This document shows, one piece after another, positions 25,235 through 54,934 of a stretch of 64,000 nt of DNA. Position numbers and translations under genes: made by a program. Numbering within the stretch: the first letter of the stretch is position 1; the number at the start of each line of letters is the position of its first letter. This stretch comes from Cristatella mucedo (Eukaryota; Bryozoa; Phylactolaemata; Cristatellidae), in the NCBI GenBank assembly GCA_009760855.2, contig WPIO01000007.1, positions 3,664,001-3,728,000 on the forward strand, given 5' to 3'. The notes under the pieces were generated by a model. It searched no databases, was not told the origin of the DNA, and saw only the letters and a list, made by a program, of their open reading frames with translations.

Positions 25235-27053
25235 TGGAAGAGGACACCTACAGAGGCTGCAGGGGATTTGCTATATCTCAATCAAAGAAGACAACAAGTC
25301 CTCTGGACCCTATTTCCACTGTCCTGCTCCTACGTTGCATTGATGTGCTGCTGCCATGCATAACTAACATAAGTAATATGTCATTAGCCTCAGGTCATGT
25401 CCCAGCACCTTTCGAAAAATCTCTAGTCAGGCCACTTCTCAAGAAAGCTACACTTGACCAAGAGAACTTGAGCAACTACCGCCCAGTTTCCCTTTACCAT
25501 TCCTATCAAAGACACTCGAACGGGTCGTGGCGGACCAGCTGAACTCGTATATCGAAACCTCACACCTTGCTAGTAAGTTCCAGTCTGGCTGTAGAGCTAA
25601 TCACTCCACAGAGTCAGCATTGCTTCGGGTATACAACGACCTACTTAGGAATGCAGACATGGGTAGAGTGTGTCTGCTTGTTTTGCTCGATCTTTCGGCA
25701 GCTTTTGATACCATCGATCACAAAGTTCTTCTAGAGCGCCTCTCATCTCGCCTGGGCATCACTGGCACTGCTCTGCAGTGGTTCAGGTCCTATCTCAGTG
25801 GGAGACTCCAGAGTATTGACGTGAATGGACAAAGATCATCTGAAGTACCTCTGAAATATGGAGTACCTCAGGGCTCCGTGCTAGGTCCGGTTCTTTTCGC
25901 GGTTTATACTCTGCCTCTTGCTGATGAGATTGCCAAGCATAATCTAGGCTTTCACTTCTATGCGGATGACACTCAGTTGTACCTTTGCTTTGATCCCTCC
26001 CAGCCTTCGAGCACCTCAAATTCTCTAAACTCACTAGCTGCATGCATTGATGACATCCGTACATGGATGGCAGCAAATTTTCTAAAACTTAACGATGATA
26101 AAACTAACTTACTAGTTATGGGCAAACCCAGTGTGATCCAGAGATTGGAAAGGCGGACTCTCAAAATTGGCTCTGCCAGCATATCTCCAGTTGAATCAGC
26201 TCGAAATCTAGGTGTCATATTCCAAAGCGACCTCTCGTTAAACGACCATATCAGCTCCACAGTCAAATCCGCCTATTTTCAGCTTCATAACATTGCTAAA
26301 ATTCGGACTTGTTTAGATAAAGATACCACGTCCAAGTTGGTCCATGCATCCGTGACATCTCGTCTCGACTTCTGCAACTCACTGCTTACTGGCCTACCAG
26401 CATGTGCCATCAGGCGATTGCAGCTGGTACAAAACTCTGCAGCTAGGCTTGTCTGTCGTGAGCGTCGCAGTTGCCACATTACTCCACTTCTCGCCGACCT
26501 GCACTGGCTACCAGTCAAGCAACGGATTGACTTCAAGGTCTTGTCGCTCACTTTTGGGTCCCTTCATTCTTTCGCTCCAGCCTATCTCTCAGATCTACTC
26601 CCCCACCAGGCCAAGCATCGTACCACTCGCTTTTCGGAATCCAACAGTCTAGAAATACGTCATACAAACCTTAAATCCTTAGGAGACCGTGCATTTAGTT
26701 CATATGCTCCCAAAGCCTGGAACTCCCTCCCGACCTGCGTCAGAACATCCCATGACCTGACCACATTTAAAAGGAACCTAAAAACACCTATTTAGGACAG
26801 CATTTAGTGGGTCCTTGTGATTCGTCCTTGATGAGCTTATGCGTGCTGACACTGTGCATGCTGCCACTAACCACATTTGCATGCTGACCCTGTGCATGTC
26901 ACCCCTAACCATATTATTCATTTCGTTTGTTTTTCAAGCATGATTTTACTTACCATTCAATTGCATTTCACTTTATAGCAAATGTAAACCGCCTAGAGAG
27001 AGATTAAGTTCTCTGAGGGCATTTATCAAGTGAATTATTATTATTATTATTAT
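25235..27053 (+). mobile_element. LINE A (L2-like), best-preserved copy
   Basis: Contains pre-RT (SQSKKTTSPLDPISTVLLL), the complete RT domain, the C-terminal block, a 3' UTR of about 250 bp, the hairpin tail (one arm reduced to GGGCATTTATC) and (ATT)n. The 5' end is truncated before the endonuclease. Only two small lesions were seen in the coding part, so it is young. Confidence 0.92.
25495..26795 (+). pseudogene. LINE A ORF2 reverse transcriptase, nearly intact
   Basis: An open frame of 422 residues covers RT motifs FQSGCRANHSTESALL, LLDLSAAFDTIDHKVLLERL (motif A aspartates), [16 protein letters not shown] (motif B) and FHFYADDTQLYL (catalytic YADD). The C-terminal half continues through LLADLHWLPVKQRIDF to KAWNSLPTCVRTS. 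Two frame breaks were found: near 25495, where two extra bases precede the PFLSKTLERVV-type segment, and at 26786, where a dinucleotide lost from ACACAC shortens the C-terminus. The enzyme primes reverse transcription at its target DNA. Confidence 0.9.
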
Positions 27054-27099
27054 ATAAGCCCTTTTTGAGGTTCAGGATTTTCGATTTCTGAATGACACC

Positions 27100-27310
27100 G
27101 ATGATTCGCACCTAACCACTAAGTCGGTTGTATCTTAATTAAATGCGAGAATCTTGCCGAAATCCAATTGCGAATGTCTGATATACAACCTGGAAGGTTC
27201 GTTTTGAGAGAGCTTGAGGTTTTGCAAGGAAGAGGGGGTCAAAGCACGGGTACAACTTGTCGTCTGCATAAAAAGGAAAGATTGAGAAGGCTAGGGAAGT
27301 ATTGGCGCAT
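27100..27310 (-). mobile_element. Inverted LINE A RT fragment
   Basis: On the minus strand it corresponds to the YADD-to-MAANFLKLND region (compare 25960-26110 on plus), directly beyond the tail of the plus-strand copy. Confidence 0.6.
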
Positions 27311-27754
27311 CGCCGGAGCTCATATAAGCCAGAACGTGCAGAAGCGTTTGAGAAAGATGCGTTGTATCTGTTACCGCTGATATTAAGCAGAAGGTTTCTG
27401 CCGCTGAGGCTCTACGTGGGGTTTCGCATAGAAAAGGCTGCTCCAAACTCGACAGGATTTGAAATTGCCATTGCTATCCTTTTCACGCGAGCTGTCTTGC
27501 TGTTCCACATGTAACACATCGGGCTAGCAGCTAGGTGAGGGCAGAGCCTCTGGTCTGCCAATAGCCCCGCCCCTCCTGCTCAGCCGCTCGTCTGGCTGCT
27601 GTCGGGCCAATTCGTAGACACCCGTCGGAATGTAGATCGCTCAGGTTAGAGAGAACTGCGAAATTTGATACGGTGGTAGCTATTTTTGCAATGCAATCTC
27701 GATGAAAAAATCGTGTCCCCTTTGTCCTGGTCGCATGAAAGAAGGATGGCGATG

Positions 27755-27905
27755 GAATATTTTTGCTCTGCAGGTCCTAGACAGTGGAACTCACTTCCTC
27801 AATTCGTACGCAACGACAACTACTCTCCTGATGTCAACTGTGCCACATCCCTTCCAGCAGTCCTGAGCTGTAGAAAACTCTCGTGCATAACACCCACTAA
27901 CTCAT
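27755..27905 (+). mobile_element. LINE B C-terminal fragment
   Basis: Encodes FCSAGPRQWNSLPQFVRNDN and YSPDVNCATSLPAVLSC, followed by TAGAAAACTCTCGTGCATAA, a shortened family B 3' UTR. Confidence 0.75.
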
Positions 27906-29794
<1,889 letters not shown>

Positions 29795-30620
29795 GTTCAA
29801 TTCTCCGGGTCCACTGTGCCAATTGTCTTGCTGTCTCCCCTCTTCCTTTGTATCCAAGATTCTCGAAAATATTGTAGCTTAGCAGTTAGTGAAGCACATT
29901 GGGAACACCTCAGTCGGAATTTAAGCGATCCCGTTCCATTGAAGCTACTCTCCTCCGTTTGAGACTCTTGGTAGGGGTAGCATTGATGACGTTACCGTCG
30001 CCGCCCTGGTACTATTCTAACAATTGGCGTTCCTTTACGTTCTTTTAGGCTCCGCTCTTGGTCTTTTGCGGTTCTCCTTTTATAAAGGATATCTCTCGGA
30101 ATAGTGATTCGGGCCCAAGCGATCGGCTACCAGTTCTATGCATACGACATCAAAATTGAATCCTTGTCTTACAAACATTCGATCCTGGATGTCGGCTGAT
30201 TTCATTAAGGTAAATGACGATAATGCCGAACTTTAACTCAGAGGATACCGTAAACGTGCGACCGCCCTTCGAGATTGATCTCTTCTAATAGGTGATGCTA
30301 CGGTGCAAGCATATTTAGGTGTCCTCTTTGTCGACTGCTTGACGCTTAAAACTTGAAACAAAAGACCGCTACCGCAGCTGCCCAAGATGCGATGGTCCCT
30401 GGTCAATCGCCGGATATGGAGCAGAATTCTTACTCTGATCCCACGGCTTGGTTCCTTCATACCTAGCTGAACTGCTGTAATAGCTTCAGCATACTCGTAC
30501 CCTCAGGTTCTCTCTGGATAACAAATTAGTGACTCCATCCGTTCACTTAAAGCCTGTTATTTAAAGAAGCCTTTGCTGTGTATGCCCTACACGGTTGAAC
30601 TCAATTCCACAATTCCTACT
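29795..30620 (+). mobile_element. LINE B fragment, strongly degenerate
   Basis: Recognisable order: SLLPSFVSKILENIVA remnant (29830), HSIEATLLR remnant (29940), the DIRSWMSADF region (30180), then C-terminal GLVPSYLAELL-type sequence (30440-30620). Many indels. Confidence 0.65.
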
Positions 30621-31094
30621 CTTAGCGATATCTCTCCATGTGCCAGCCCTGGCAGATTCTATCTAACCTTCCTGCTGCAACTCGCATGCTACTGCTACGA
30701 ACTCGCTGTAGAGGCTCCTGACCTAACGCCTTTCGGCACAAAAACAGTGCAACGGGTGAAACGAGTGCTAGTACATGCAGATGAGTGGCAGATACTGGTG
30801 AAGCCCACACATCGAAGAAATGCTTGACGTTTCACGTCGCGGATGCAGCACCAAAGCCTGTACGTGTGCCGGCTGAAGCAGAGCTCGGTGGTAATCAATT
30901 ACATCCACACTTAATAAAATCTATTTATTAGCCATAGCCTAAACTCACCAGTTCAAAGCCCTAAGTACAACTGAATTAACCATTTCTTCAGATGGCCTTG
31001 GATACTTTGTAAACCATAGATTAAGACCTTTCCGGATGCTAATTATTATAAGTCGGGAGTTGCTAGTAATTTCAAGCACTGTCACAAGCTGACA

Positions 31095-31290
31095 GTGCCT
31101 GAGCACGAGCAAAACTCTTACTCTGATCCCACGGCTTGGTTCCTTCATACCTAGCAGTTTCACTACGTACTTTCTCGGCTGAGTTCCGGAATAGGCTGTC
31201 CTCACTTTCTCTTTGCTGCGTGAGATCGAGTCTGCTAACAGCAGAATGGGCACCGAAGACGTGTTTGGCCCTGCGCGTATCCATATTATC
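31095..31290 (+). mobile_element. LINE B C-terminal/3' UTR fragment
   Basis: Shares AAACTCTTACTCTGATCCCA and CGGCTTGGTTCCTTCATACC with 30427-30465, then jumps to CTTTCTCTTTGCTGCGTGAG, a known family B 3' UTR segment, so it has an internal deletion. Confidence 0.65.
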
Positions 31291-31374
31291 ATGTACTTTA
31301 CCACCAGATTCTCCTGGCACGGCTATACACATGCTTGGATTTCACTGGCATAGTGCTAAATTAGGTTAGGTCCT

Positions 31375-32200
31375 ATCAGTGTGTAGATGTGAAAGGTTGT
31401 CGGTCATCTAGGGATCTCTTAAAGTACGGGGTACCTCAAGGATCCGTTCTACATATATTTCTTCGCACAATGTATACTCGTAACTCTCTTGCCAATGCGA
31501 CGGCAAGCACAAATTAATGTTATCCTGATGACAAATGGATGTACTTGTATTTGATCTATCCCACGTTTCCAACGTCTTAACGTTTTCAGTTCCTTTCTAT
31601 GATGTATTGCACATTCGCACTTGGATGGCAGCATTTTTTTTTTAAATTGATGACTGGAAGGTCAACTTCATAGTTGTTTGCTGCAAACTCATGCTCTTAA
31701 CGAAAAGCCTAAACCTCAAAATGGATTCGGACAGTAACAGATGTACAGCTCCAACGTGACCGCATCTGCTTATTACAGCATCCAGTGGGTCTTGGTGAAT
31801 CGTCTCTAGTGCATTATAATAATAATGCATTTTATAAAGCGCCCTCAAAGAACTCAATCTCTCTAGGCGCATGTACCTGCTTACACTGCCGGCTGATGTA
31901 ACAGCCAATCGATTTTGAAGGCTTTCTACAGAGCATCTGTAAAGTGCCTTGAAAGTGATCAATTCTGAGGGCGCCATACAAATTTATTCTAATTACTTTA
32001 GCTAGCCTCCTTCGACACTTTATTATAACCCGTACTATTGTCAGAATCTGGGCTTGCTTAGACAGTATACCACAACCGAGTTCATTCGTATGTTAATGAT
32101 TATCTCAACTTATTCAACTTACCATTATGTTTCTGCTTGTGCAATTCAACTAGTGCCTAATTCGCCAGCTAAGCCGTGAACGCCCACGATTTCAAACTCG
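31375..32200 (+). mobile_element. LINE A fragment with nested tails
   Basis: 31375-31780 is the RT palm region (GVPQGSVL and a YPDDKWMYL remnant of the YADD box). An inverted tail at 31816-31875 and a plus-strand tail at 31920-31990 follow, and then the ACLD-like C-terminal region at 32040-32200. Confidence 0.65.
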
Positions 32201-33146
32201 ACATTTCGCGGGCGCCACTTCCTCCTGCCCTACAGATGGCCCCCATAGAGCAGGTTACACTCAGACTTTACATCGTACCACGGTCCGAATTTGTTTTTGA
32301 GACGTTTTACTTTACTGAACACGGACCCAACATTCTTAAATTCCAATACGATAAATTCAGTTTGCATGCCCAGAACTGCACGGAAGTCATACCACACTTT
32401 CTCATGACATTTACAACTAAGCTACATATTGCGTTTGCTCCCCCCCCCCGTCCCTTTGCATTGTCGTGCTTTAGTCTTCGACATAATTGTTTTCACTAAA
32501 TGATTTTCTCTAGTCATATCACGTATCAACATTTAGTTTCCAGTATGCTATGCAAATGGTCCTTTATTCGTATGGTCAATGTGACTACTCGCTGAGTCGG
32601 TGCTGTAATGGTCTTCCTATTGAGCAGTTAGTATTTCTGAATTCTTGCAACTATTGCAAGCAAATTCTGATTGTCCGGGGCCAACTGTCGGTTTTCAAGA
32701 TAACCAAAAACTTAAGTATAAGCGATGTGAACGCACATACAAGCTCAGTATACATAAACTTTATAGCACACAAGCTAGAACCTTATCGTCTCATTTTTTC
32801 TGGCCACGAGCTTTCTTGGTACGTTTTCTTACCCTGGCATTAATTTACGTCCCAGCTGTGACTAGGGGAGGGGCAACTGTAAATAGCAGCAATATTCTTG
32901 ATTAAGCATAACAAAATTCTATAAACAGCACAGAAAATGTCAAGCATTGACAATCTATTACAGTATCAACCAACCCAAGCAGTCAACTGTGAATTCTGGA
33001 AGCCAGTTTAATAAGCTCATTAAAGTTAGAAACCAATGCTTATCAGTGCTTTTCCCGGTAGTGTTCTTAGGGCCAGCATCAGACGTATATAACAATTAGC
33101 ATTGAGACACAGGTTTAGTAAGTTGAATAAGTTTATATTGATGACA
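32201..33146. other. Unassigned sequence downstream of RPL27
   Basis: Open frames at 32176-32499 and 32550-32843 (+) have no recognisable domain; the first starts in LINE A-like sequence. The RPL27 3' UTR presumably occupies the right edge. Confidence 0.3.
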
Positions 33147-35300
33147 TTAGAACCGCAACTTCTGGAAAAACCATTTGTTTTTGCCAGTCTTGTATCGCTC
33201 TTCCAACTTTAACTTGGCTTCCTGCCGTGCTTTCCGCCTCAGACCAGCGTCACGGAAAGCATCTTTGTTTAGCACAACCTTGTCCATAGCAACATCAACC
33301 GAGTACCTGCAAAGCAAGTGTTCCGCTTGAGCTAAATTAAGGAGCACGCTCATCAATGAACAAGAATGACATCAGACGATCGTCAGACAGAAGTTATCAT
33401 CACAAGTAATCAGCGAGATTCCCATTGGTTTTAATCATGCGATCTAGAACTTCACAGAAAAAATACTTAAACAAATTAATACATACCTGGTTGGCATTAG
33501 GTGGTTGTAGTTGAACACCTTGACAAAAGCCTTGAGCTTGGACCTCTGGGCAACCTTCTTCTTGCCCATTTTCTTGGTCACCCTTCTCGGATAGCGGTCA
33601 ACACCAGCTACCAATGCATGACCAAAAGGTCGGTCTTGTGATCCCTCGTCGTAGTTCTACAACAACACGCCTGACCACATCACAGACGTTAACATGAACG
33701 CAATTTTGCAGTGAAGCACAACAAAAACACTAATTTAATCAGCTAGCAATGACAGGGTGAGATAAATCACCAGATAACCATTTAAATGGTAATACAACTA
33801 GGCTTTCGGGACACTAGGCAGCCTTCTAGAACAAAATTTAACTTCAGATATAGGATAGAAGTAAAAGGATAAAACTTCAACAAATCAAATAAGATTCTAT
33901 CTACACCAGCCAATGAGTCACGGCTGCTCAAGTGCCCGATTGATTTCACAGCACCGTCTAAACTAGACTATGAACTCATCGATGGAGTTGTCGTGATCTA
34001 AATGCTCACACGGAACTTGAGCTAAGAAATATGCAAATCATATTACAGCCTAAACTGATTTAATAAGCGCAAGAGGCTACGACAACAAAGGTAAATCAGG
34101 TAGGAGATAGCACTTTTAGTTATGTTTCTAAAGCGGTTAGTCGTGAAGGAACCTAGAGAAGCTTGCATGGACTAACAAGATATTCTTAAGTATTTAAAAA
34201 ACATCGACACAAGCTAACGAGACCTAATGTTTTATAGCACTGCTTTGTACATTTACGATAGGTGGTAGATACTGTATCACAGGAAACTAAGTTCCTGCAA
34301 AGCTTTTAATGTCAGTTTCAAGTTTAAACGAGCCTGCAAGAAATCACGGCCGTATTTAGAAAGCAGCTGAAAACCGCCCTAAAGACGGGGGGGGGGGGGG
34401 ACTTGCTTAGAGCACTGCCTTGCTCACTGTCTTTACTAGATTGACAAAAAGCTTAGAAATGTTACCTAGCACATGCAAGGAACAGGTATGATTTTGATCG
34501 ACCATTTTGCTAGGAAGCAAGTTTCTGTTCAACATGCTGTGCAATCTGGAGGTGATAATCTAGCATCAATCTGAAGTATAGCTAGCCATTGGCAAACTGT
34601 TGGGCAGATAAGCTAGGTCTAGGCTCTAATCATTGCGTAAAGTACAGGTCAATAGACCTGAACGTATCAAAACCAAATACATAGCCGCAATGCAATTGGC
34701 ATGGGTAGCTTAAATGACAAATTGAGCATTGGCGTGCATACCGGCTGCCTCGGTTATCACAAAACTCATACACAAGCTTCATGATTACAACTAGCCTCAA
34801 CTAACAAATGATGTGATGGCATAGGAGTTGTTGGGTTGAGTTAATGCAGCTGCAATAAGACATAGTACAAGTTCAGCTTCACTAGCTTCCCTTTGTTGTA
34901 ACATACATAATGCATGAATGGTAAGACATCGCTAGCAGTAAGGCTCAGCACTTAACGTACGCAAAAATGTACGGTAGTAATGAATTAATAGTAGTCGAAC
35001 TTGTAATTACGACGACTCAGGAAGCTTATGCAGAGACCGCTCTGCAGCAGAATACTGCAACGGTCGGCGGTACAAGGAGCCGCGCTCTCTCAGCGTACGA
35101 TTGCAGGAAATCGGACAAAGAAAAGGCATCGCCGCTACGAAAAGCAATGTAACCCAAGACCAGGCAGTAGACGCAAGTTGGCCGAGACCACAAACTACGC
35201 GACGAATAAGAGGTCTCACCTTGATAATGACAGCTTTCCTGCCAGCATAACGTCCACCGAGTACCAGAACGACTTTCCCGGGTTTCATAAACTTCCCCAT
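33147..35300 (-). CDS. RPL27: 60S ribosomal protein L27 (eL27), complete, three coding exons
   Basis: Coding exons in transcript order are 35300-35220 (27 codons, [20 protein letters not shown]), 33656-33487 and 33306-33147 (ending [18 protein letters not shown] and TAA). The total is 136 residues, the normal eukaryotic length. Introns are GT-AG; the donors read AAG/GTGAGA and CAG/GTATGT. The N-terminus holds the KOW-type segment typical of eL27, and the C-terminus is nearly invariant in animals. eL27 is a structural protein of the large cytosolic ribosomal subunit. The gene is head to head with RAB2; the start codons are 330 bp apart. Intron 1 (33657-35219) and intron 2 are free of recognisable LINEs, unlike the RAB2 introns. 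I saw no convincing snoRNA in either intron. Confidence 0.97.
33657..35219 (-). other. RPL27 intron 1
   Basis: 1563 bp with no LINE, SINE or microsatellite recognised; one G-run at 34387-34399. I looked for box C/D pairs on the sense strand and found none convincing. Confidence 0.6.
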
Positions 35301-35630
35301 GTTGTGCGGCCTTCAATATTTAAACCGGTCGTTAGCAAAACGTAAACGCGGCAGGCTCCTCACACAACAGAGATGTTTCAGCTAACCAATGCACGGTATG
35401 TACTAAGCAGCACCTCAGCAAAGGGCCGCTTTAAGATTTGGTAAATAAGCGAGCACCACGGTGCTCAAAGTAAGTCCGATGGACGGCGATTTGCACGCCT
35501 GCAGCCGCCGAACCATACCAACCTTGTTAGCTATGGCCGATAAAAGGAAGCGGAAATGTACAGATGCTGCGCATGCGCTGAAGGTCAAGGTCCGTAGTTT
35601 GCGGACTGGGCTAGTGCTTCACTACATAAA
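35301..35630. promoter_or_regulatory. Bidirectional RPL27/RAB2 promoter region
   Basis: The 330 bp between the two divergent start codons must hold both 5' UTRs and both core promoters unless a non-coding 5' exon lies elsewhere. It contains an NRF1-type palindrome at 35568-35579, an ETS-like GCGGAAATG near 35551 and a GATAAAAGG TATA-like stretch near 35540. No LINE or SINE is present. Confidence 0.6.
35568..35579. promoter_or_regulatory. NRF1-type palindrome
   Basis: TGCGCATGCGCT fits the NRF1 consensus YGCGCAYGCGCR except at the last base. It sits 51 bp upstream of the RAB2 start codon and in the shared promoter. NRF1 sites are common in bidirectional housekeeping promoters of animals. Confidence 0.55.
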
Positions 35631-51106
<15,476 letters not shown>

Positions 51107-51856
51107 GCGCAGCAGCTTCACTCGGGACAAATTTCTTGCCTGCGACTGCAAGGTAATGACTGCATATTCTGGCTGCCGCTGCTGGATAGGCTTTCGCATG
51201 CTGACAGCACTGCCTCTTCGATGCATTATGCCAAGCGTCTGCTTGTGAGACCGTATATCAAACCAGTTTATTGTGGGTGGGTACAGTGCAAGCTTTCAAT
51301 TTTTTATTGTCTCCTGACTGTTCATTTTCTATGCTCTGATTGGTTTCTTGGTGACAAATTGACACTTTATTGCTTACCAGCATGAACCCACGAAAAGTCA
51401 CTGAAAATATCAATTTGGTTATTAATATACTTCAATGAAAACTTGTTTGAATATTCCTGGAAAATTAATTAAGTACTAAGACTACTAATGCCACTGTACT
51501 TAAAACTAAAGCTATTTCGTCGGTAGACGCTTCTCACAAACTTGCGTGCAGGGCAATTCAGTTTGAAAGTTGGATCATGCATATAAGCATATAGCTTCAC
51601 AAAGACCCACCTACCATAACTCACAAAACTGTAGAGCTCAGGTAACATTGCCTGTCCCGGTCAGGGTCTTAGATTTATTAAGAGAGTTTGCAGCAATAAT
51701 TATACATTAGTCGGTGGTGCCCTATCCTGCCGGGTCGCATGTGTTACTTGTATCCGTTTGCTCAATTCATTGTTCAGTGAGTGGATGTAAGTACAAAATC
51801 AAGTTATCGAATTATCTCCCCTGATATGTTTGACATGGCACTTAGCATAGCTGTAC

Positions 51857-51956
51857 TATTTCAGTAGTACTATCACATTCAAGTTATATTTGTTGACACT
51901 GGCACCCATTTTAGTAGTACTATCAAGTTCAAATTATATTTGCTGACACTGGCAAA
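51857..51956. repeat. 50-bp tandem duplication
   Basis: Two adjacent units containing AGTAGTACTATCA and TTGACACTGGCA or TGCTGACACTGGCA, with a few substitutions. Confidence 0.9.
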
Positions 51957-52590
51957 TCTTCTCTGGTTGATGTGCTAATAATCACGGTACTAGATCTGGG
52001 AAAAGCTGAAGTTATGTGGATTTTTTTTCCTGGCAGCCTGAACGCTGTACGTTTAGTTGCTGCTTCTTCTTACAGGCTAAAGGCACACAAGGTTTCTGCT
52101 CATACGTTTCGGAGAAGTTCTGAAGGGACATAATGAAAGTCTTTTCTAAGTAGCTCTACATACTAAAACTAATAATTGAGGGGAGTTTAGGTAGAGCTCC
52201 AGAGCTTGTACAAAGGGATGATGAGCAGCAGAGCATTTGGTACAGCCATTCGCTTGCCAAGCTGCTTTTCAAGAAGAATGACCATCAGTGCTAAGTGTCT
52301 TGGCAATACTGTTACTGAATTCCACAATGGAAGCTTTCATATCTAAAAGCACTTATTGTCAGCAGTATTTAATCTGGGAGATTAGATCAATTTGGGAAAA
52401 GGGTCCAGCCACCTCAAGCGAACGACTTGATTGAAGAAACTTTTACCAGTTAGCAGAGTTAGCCTAGCAATAAAAAACGACCCTCTGTGACATAAAAACG
52501 AAAAGCCGGATCTCGTCGAAAAACGCAAGACACTGGTGATCTTGCTTAAGTCCCAACATTCTAGTGCTGCCCAAGTTATAATCGGTAGGG

Positions 52591-52617
52591 GGTGTGTGTG
52601 TGTGTGTGTGCGTGTGC

Positions 52618-52677
<60 letters not shown>
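52591..52677. repeat. (GT)n microsatellite
   Basis: About 87 bp of GT with GCGTGC interruptions near 52611-52622. Confidence 0.97.
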
Positions 52678-52679
<2 letters not shown>

Positions 52680-52830
52680 CATGGAGTCGAGTATATCCCT
52701 GTTACTCTACAAAGCCGTGAGGATTGAGCTAGTATTACCCTAGAGGGCTTCCTGTGAGGTGTTCAAAGCCTAGATGGCTTATGGTGCGCATGCAGTAACA
52801 AACAGCCTTCAGCTCAAGTGGCAAATAAAG

Positions 52831-53116
52831 AATGCTAAGTGTAGAAGAAGTAGGCAGCTCCTTGGGAAAGCGATTAGTGCAGACGTACCAGCTGCAAGGA
52901 ACAGCGGGACACTTAATGCTGCCGGGACTAGCGGTAGAAGAAACGGCATCACTGACTACGAGTTTTGCAACAACAAAAAAAGTTTTGGCAGAGCAGCACG
53001 AGCAGCTGGTGCCGCCAGCAGCGGCTGCAGGTGTACAAGCAGGTGGTGTGGTGGCACGAAGTCGAGCGATTGATGAAAAACGAGGGAGCTGCTTGGCCAT
53101 GCAGATTGCCTCTTGA
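52831..53116 (+). other. Possible coding exon of unknown gene
   Basis: A 94-codon frame reads MLSVEEVGSSLGKRLVQTYQ, LQGTAGHLMLPGLAVEETAS and FATTKKVLAEQHEQL before an alanine-rich end. The composition is protein-like and a stop lies directly upstream of a possible acceptor (ATAAAG). The opposite strand and another plus frame are also open, so the call is weak. No family recognised. Confidence 0.25.
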
Positions 53117-54934
53117 GTCATCGCTCGTCAGCTTCGTGGGCTTTGCCAGCCTCTCATTGCGCTCGCTGTCTGTGTTCGTGCCTACTTCTGCCTCGGTGCT
53201 AGGCAGCGCTGCTGCGATTGGCGAGCAGGTCATCGCTCCGGTCGGCCTAGCCTCAGCTGCCGTGGGCTGGGCTTCAGTTTCATTTGGCATGCTATTGTAG
53301 TGTCTTTGTAATGTAGTCAGTTATCCATTTTGTTGACCAAAAGCAGGCAACTGGGGTGGCACCTGCCAATCTGCCCAGAAGTGAGCTTGGCCAAGAAAGG
53401 CTGCCACCTGTTGCCACCAGCGTCCGAGTCCCTGTAGCTCGGACCGGTCCTCGTTGTAGGTGCTCAAGCTCGTTGGCTGGACACCACCTCTGCTTCCTGT
53501 GCAGAAGATGCGCCCATCTGTGCTGTGCTTATCTGTGCTATAGCTAAACTGGCGAGCACCAGGACCAAGGATTACTGTCGTTGAATCCTGTACACTTGAA
53601 GGACACGACACGGTGCACCTAACCCGGCAGTGGGCACTATGGAGGCGGCTGCTGCAGCGAACATTGCAAAGTCTAGGTCTAGGTCTCACATCCTCTGCCA
53701 CTCGGTGTAGTTAGTTCTGACGATTTCGTTCTGCCTCCTTTTCTTCTCAAAGGGTGCTCGTAGACATGTCTATCCATATAAGTCTGAGGTAGCGGACAGA
53801 TACACGAGAATGATTAATTGGCAACAATTGTCTCGTTAAACTATGGTAATCTTGTGGAACTGTTAACGTGCAATGTGTTTATGGCGTGTGCAAAACGTTG
53901 GAGCTTTATTTGGCAATGTACAGGTATTGCTATTTTATATGCCTGCTTATTATTAAGCATGGCCAGTCCCCGTGTTGTCGTCTGGCTGCGTCACCGTCTG
54001 TCATTGAGCTGTGCTTTTGTGGTGCCACATCCTTGACACTTATGTTCAGTCTGTTCGTGGCAATAAACACCGCTTGGCAATCGTACGTCTGTTGGCCGGC
54101 CGCATGGCATGTGTATGGCTGTCATCGCAAGATCCAGCTGTGGTATGATGGCCATATACTAGACACAGTGCGCATGACACAGGGCCTTTGCCTGTGGTGC
54201 TGGCAGGCAGGCTTTACTTCGTTCTTCGTGGGGCGGCTGCCTTGCCTTCACGTCAGCGGTCCTGAGTACCCACTTCACACTGCCGGTCATGCTGCATGCA
54301 AATTTCATATGCCTTTTAATCTTTGTGAGATTTGTGTGGTCAAGTAGTGAGATCTTGTCCCTTGTTGAGTTCTTCTACTGCTAAGAAAATGGTGTTTTAA
54401 CGTGCCGCCACGGTTTGGCCCATTGGTAAGATGCATGCCTTTAACGACGAAGCTCGTGGGCTCGAGCCCTACATTTAAATATAAATCGCCCGGATAGGAA
54501 TTGTGTTATCTTGTGATGCCATGCAAATGAAGTATATCTACACTGTCTCTTTTTCGTCATTTTTTCCCTACATTTTTGTGTGGCATGAGTCGTGAGCTCT
54601 TAGGGGCTGCAGCTTCCCGACAGTTTATGGAATAGAGGATTCTTAGCCAACAGACAGAAGCCAAGACCACTGTGACCAATCAGAATTGCTTCCGAGGCCT
54701 CCCACCTCCTTAGCATTGAACCAGGTGGCAGAGAACAGCATGCATGTATCTGTGACAATGCAGTAGGTTTGTTCAGGCTTGCTGTGGGAGTCATTTTTTA
54801 CTGGGCATGTTAAGCTGCAATTATCGGCACATGTCACTTAGGAGGAGAGCAACCGAAGACATCAGAGTCGAGCATGACCGGCGACTTGTCTTCGTGTGGC
54901 ACTTACCAGAAGATGGATATACAGTGACATTAAT

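Larger units (their letters stand above)
51107..54934. other. RAB2 3' flank, unassigned
   Basis: Includes a 50-bp tandem duplication (51857-51956), a (GT)n (52591-52677) and a GC-rich block at 52770-53700 open in several frames on both strands. A possible AATAAA is at 52469. A tRNA-like SINE head lies at 54412-54500 (GGTTTGGCCCATTGGTAAGA; CTCGTGGGCTCGAGCCCTAC). Confidence 0.35.

Noticed and set aside
33345-33420. Possible box C/D snoRNA in RPL27 intron 2 (minus strand TGATGATA and CTGA motifs)
   Set aside because: A C-like and a D'-like box are present, but no terminal CTGA box at the right distance and no closing stem was seen.
53868-54347. 159-codon plus-strand frame downstream of RAB2
   Set aside because: Rich in Cys, Trp and Leu as expected from TG-rich DNA; no domain or splice support.
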